A stretch of 64,000 nt of DNA from Misgurnus anguillicaudatus (Eukaryota > Chordata > Actinopteri > Cypriniformes > Cobitidae), in assembly GCF_027580225.2 (NCBI RefSeq), contig NC_073356.2, positions 6,978,501 to 7,042,500 on the forward strand, in the 5' to 3' direction. The notes under the pieces are model-generated. The model was given only the letters and a program-made list of their open reading frames with translations. It was not told the origin of the DNA and made no database searches. The stretch's first letter is position 1; every line of letters begins with the position of its first letter. The position numbers and the translations under genes were made by a program. Below are positions 59,993 through 64,000 of this stretch, in pieces.

Positions 59993-60554
59993 TAAAGCAA
60001 CACCAAAGAGTTTTTTTAAATTAAAATAACGTTTCCAAAAAAGTTTCAGTGGTTCATCCACTCGAAACAGGGTGAACGGCACTTTCACATTCGCTTTACA
60101 GCCCTCTATCGGCCAAAACTGCAGTAAAGAAGTTTCCAACCGTCGGGTCGCGGTCCTGTAGTGAGTAAAAACTACAAAAACTTGCTTTACGGCAGTGGAG
60201 CTTCCTGCAGGCTGTGGGTGGAGCATACTCGGCAGATACATATAAAAGAAAGATACCATTACCTAGCGTTCATGCAGCTTTTCCATTGTCATCATGGCGG
60301 AGCCTGCAAAGAAAAGGAAGGGTAGAAGAAAAGAAAAGTAGGCTAAATTATTTACGACAGTGGTAATGGACAATTCCGCTTCCAACCTGTAGGGGGAGCA
60401 AAGAGCAAAAACTCTTTAGTGTTGCCTTAATTCGTATAAATTTGTACGACTACATTTGTACGTTTTTGAACGATTTGCTTTTGCCCCAGTGATATTAGGA
60501 TTAGCGGTGGGGTTTCATTCGGGTTTTTTTTCTGGTGATTTTTGTACAGTTTAT

Positions 60555-60638
60555 TTCGTACAAATTCATACGAATTAGCCAACTTGTAAAAATATTTTTA
60601 TTTTTACGAGTTGGCTAATTCGTATGAATTTGTATGAA
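60555..60638. repeat. Near-perfect 39-bp palindrome with 6-bp spacer
   Basis: Arms 60555-60593 and 60600-60638 are inverted copies with two mismatches (core CATACGAATTAGCCAACTTG). The flank from about 60430 carries further relatives of the same words (AATTCGTATAAATTTGTACG), so this is probably the end of a dispersed inverted-repeat element. Confidence 0.85.
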
Positions 60639-62204
60639 ATCATAAAAATGATTTTCCTAATGTTTGACAATTCTCTATTTATAAACATGGTAACGCATGT
60701 TAAATTCAGGTGTAAACAGCACTGCATCTCTGGTGACCACTTGTAATTTATCTGAACACCAGGTGTAAACAGTGTTTATGTTTAAGTGACTTCCTGAAAA
60801 AACACACAAATGTTTTGTGAAAACATAGCTCTCGGTGAAAGTGAAAGTAGCTCTCAGACACCAACTGCACAAAGGTCTCGGATAAGAAGAGTTTAAATTC
60901 TTAACTCAGCGGCCCATGATGATGTTGATGGTTTTTTGTTTGTTTGAATGTTTTCACACTGGGTTAACATCTGAGCTATTTAGTACTAAAATAAATGAGT
61001 CACTCTCCTGTCGAACACAAGCATGTACAGAAAGTGTCACACGGTGTGAATTGCAATGGGTGCAGGCTGCCACTGAGCACGTGCGGTAGGCATCCATGTT
61101 CCTGCTGGGTGAGATAGAGCGATAAAGAGAATGACACGTGAGGGGGAGTGCTCTGAGAAAAAAACAGCTTTGCACATGTACACTGTAAAATATTGCCAAG
61201 ACTTTACACTGCTAAACAATCATTTCTCACAAACAAATACGCTAATAAGAATTTTACTGTGAAATCACGGTACAGTAGCCAGATTATCATCTTTCATAAC
61301 ACTGTGAATTACTGGAAGATAATGAATAAAAAAGCTAAAAATGATTGTGCTGGGAAATAGTGAAAGTAGTTATGCAACAAATATTTCCTAAATGAACTGA
61401 ATGAACTGCATAATTTATTCATGGTGCAGTGCATGCTGGGACACAAGAGATTACTGTAATACAGACAGTGACTACTTTGATAGTCATTATAACTATATCA
61501 AAGTAGCGATAGGTATTTCTTACTATTATAATAAACAACTATCGCTCTACAAAATCACTATGAAGTTATGCTAACTAGTATGGGAAAAACTGTAAATTCA
61601 CAGTAAAGTTTTTTTTGCATTATGTGAGCTGTATTTTTCTTTCTCACATGCACACCTGGTGCGCTTGGGTTTGTTCCGCCCCCATCAACTTTTTTTTACA
61701 CGGTTTCCTCCAGCTGTATGAAGAGAAAAGCCGTTAGACCACCGCTTCTCCTTCAAACCTCCCCCTCTTCTTAACCGCAGGATCATCAGGCCCTTCCTTC
61801 ACCCCACATACACACACACCTCCCTCACCGTATGGTGCAACATGCCAGGCAACCTGATATCCTCTTTCTTAGAAAAGCCCTCAATGGCTCTGAACGCGGC
61901 TGCAGTCTCACATACAAAACAAACACATCTGTTTAGTGCCACAGTGCACATAATTCTACAGGCTGACTATAACAAGTAACATTTATTAATGTCACTTACA
62001 AAATAATCCCATACCAATTATCTTCAAAATACTAAGGGCTAGATTAACTAACAGCTTGCGTCAGTGCAAAGGCCTCTTTTGCCGTGTAAGAAAAACTACT
62101 GTCAGGATTTACCAAAGACGTACAGTGAAAAATTATCTGAAAAGGCGTGGACTCCAACTGCATTGTTTTGTGACTGATCTCATTGCATATGCATTTGTAG
62201 GATA
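60639..62204. other. Gene-free stretch
   Basis: ACACTGTAAAATATTGCC at about 61180 and CTGTAAATTCACAGTAAAG at about 61590 could be ends of a CACTGTAAAA-type element. No exon recognised. Confidence 0.4.
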
Positions 62205-63065
62205 TATATATACACTAATATTGTGTTTGACCCCCTTTCGCCTTCCAGGGCACAAAGCTCCCGTTCCACCACATCCCAAAGATGCTCTATTGGGTTGAGA
62301 TCTGGTGACTGTGGGGGCCATTTTAGTACAGTGAGTTTTGTGACATGGTGCATTATCCTGCTGGAAGAAGCCATCAGAGGATGAGTACATGGTGGTCATA
62401 AAGGGATAAACATGGTCAGAAACAATGCTCAGGTAGGCCGTGGCATTTGAATGATGTCCAATTGGCACTAAGGGGTCTAAAGTGTGACAAGAAAACATCC
62501 CCCACACCATTACACAACCACCACCAGTCTGCACAGTGGTAACAAGGCATGATGGATCCATGTTCTCATTCTGTTAACGCAAAATTCTGACTCTACCATC
62601 TGAATGTCTCAACAGAAATCGAGACTCATCAGACCAGGCAACATTTTTCCAGTCTATAACTGTATAATTTTGGTGAGCTTGTGCAAATTGTAGCCTCTTT
62701 TTCCTATTTGTGGTGGAGATGAGTGATACCCGGTGGGATCTTCTGCTGTTGTAGCCCATCTGCCTCAAGGTTGTGCATGTTTTGGCTTCACAAATGCTTT
62801 GCTGCATACCTCGGTTGTAACGAGTGGTTATTTCAGTCAAAGTTGCTCTTCTATCAGCTTGAATAAGTCGGCCCATTCTCCTCTGACCTCTAGCATCAAC
62901 AAGGCATTTTCGCTCACAGGACTGCCGCATACAGTACTGGATGTTTTTCCCTTTTCACACCATTCTTTGTAAACCCTAGAAATGGTTGTGCTTGAAAATC
63001 CCAGTAACTGAGCAGATTGTGAAATACTCAGACCGGCCCATCTGGCACCAATCACGCAACGAGAT
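62205..63065 (-). pseudogene. Broken Tc1/mariner transposase
   Basis: Minus-strand reading gives, in order across at least three frames: a helix-turn-helix part (ARWAGLSISQSAQLLGFS, ISRVYKEWCEKGKT), a linker (CERKCLVDARGQRRMGRL, TLRQMGYNSRR), the first catalytic Asp in NVAWSDESRF, the second in GFFQQDNAPCHK, and the Glu in SPDLNPIEHLWD. This is the DD34E order of Tc1 transposases that cut and paste at TA. The order is intact but frames change near 62940, near 62565 and after NAPCHK. About 16 residues seem deleted between the second Asp and the Glu region, and the C-terminus is lost. It is inactive. Confidence 0.92.
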
Positions 63066-63869
63066 TTACTAAGGTTTGCACTGTGCTGCTTTGATACAGT
63101 AAATTGTGTTGGTCATTGGTCATTATGGAAAATCCATTTTTGCACATCGGTTTTTTTTAACGCAGGAATTTAAACGCAGATTAACATTCACGCCGAGAAA
63201 TGTCGGCAAACTAGACTGTAGCAGAGATCAGGGAGCTTGCGCGTGGTTTCTCAAGAGAGAAATCCTGGATAATATCTTTACGGTATGCGTGTTAATGCAC
63301 GCACATATTTAAAAATCATTGGCAGTGTGAATGAACCAGAAATCAAACAATCACTGACAAATCCTGGATGCATTTTCCATGCATTTTCAGTAATCTCTGA
63401 GTGTAAGTAACCCTGCAGTGTAAAACAAGCTAACCAAAAGCACTGATTGCTCTGACCTGTGTAACTATGTTAAGGTCTGTGTTGCAATTAACCCCACGTC
63501 AGTTTGTGCTCTGCTCACCCCTATATTGACGTAAAATTGTAGTAGAGATGTTTTCCAAGTCCTCTGAAGGTATAAGGAAACACAGATAAACAGACTAAAT
63601 GGTTCTATTCAAAATCTGAAACCATACAATATCATATTTTACATTGTGTATATAAAGACACATGCACATTAGACTGCAGGTTTTACAACAATGTCAGAGA
63701 GCCAATAATGTTTAATGTCACTGACATAAAACCAACTTAATATATCTGAACATACATGATGGTAAATGTGATTTTACATTGGCAGAGGCTATTTACACTA
63801 AGTGACAACAGCAGCATTTTCTTACCGTTAAGCTATTAACATTATAATGATTATAATAATTGAAAATAT
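63066..63869. other. Gene-free stretch
   Basis: Nothing recognised; may include the degraded flank of the Tc1 element. Confidence 0.35.
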
Positions 63870-64000
63870 TGGTAACACTTTACAATAAGGGTGCACTAAT
63901 AATCATGAATTCATGCTTAACTAATGCACAAATAATACTGAATTAATGTATTACTAATGATTATCTAAGCTATTCATTAGCTATTCATTAATGATTGCCT
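63870..64000 (+). mobile_element. Left end of a TGGTAACACTTTACAATAAGG element (runs off the window)
   Basis: TGGTAACACTTTACAATAAG is the same terminal wording as at 42418. It is followed by AACTAATGCACA- and ATTCATTAGC-type AT-rich repeats. Confidence 0.7.

Overview
The window looks like intergenic DNA of a ray-finned fish, most likely a cyprinid. The evidence is one clear vertebrate gene with its closest match in the CITED4 group, a tRNA-derived SINE of the type common in cyprinids, fish Tc1-like, hAT, PIF/Harbinger, piggyBac, DIRS and Gypsy relics, and long (TG)n, (CT)n and (AT)n tracts. No prokaryotic signal (operons, ribosome binding sites, CRISPR) is present. Family names rest on motifs and end structures read by eye, not on a database search.

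The only gene that can be called with confidence is cited4, on the minus strand. Its single coding exon (45246-45974) encodes a 242-residue CBP/p300-interacting transcriptional co-regulator. A 5'-UTR intron (about 45985-47016), a GC-rich first exon near 47017-47130, a promoter with CCAAT, GC-box and CRE-like sites (47150-47250), and a long 3' UTR ending near 43410 complete the model. A possible second coding unit, of unknown function and probably carried by a transposon, lies on the minus strand at 18840-19751 inside a 4.2-kb inverted-repeat element. An open reading frame at 35581-36072 is unassigned.

The rest is nested mobile DNA. From left to right: a Tc1-like 3' end (1-190); a MITE split by a 2.7-kb hAT element with a perfect 8-bp target duplication (2127-4835), itself carrying two more elements; a piggyBac-type MITE (6574-6770); three complete members and one partial member of an unusual 'inverted repeats plus terminal hairpin' architecture (10.3, 14.1, 53.2 kb, partial at 14.6 kb) plus a related copy at 3.05 kb; a 2.2-kb TIR element with CTCF-like motifs (15.2-17.4 kb); the 4.2-kb element (17.5-21.7 kb); a 2-kb minisatellite with a 28-bp unit (24.5-26.5 kb), interrupted by a DIRS-type retrotransposon relic (26.5-27.9 kb); a short Gypsy-like LTR element with both LTRs, polypurine tract and 5-bp target duplication (34247-35304); a 2.3-kb GC-rich composite sequence of unknown class (37.8-40.1 kb); many PIF/Harbinger-like MITEs with TTA/TAA duplications; and a broken Tc1 transposase (62.2-63.1 kb).

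Most open reading frames over 60 codons are chance or repeat-derived. The longest, 270 codons at 25677-26489, is only the translated minisatellite, which is open in all three forward frames.
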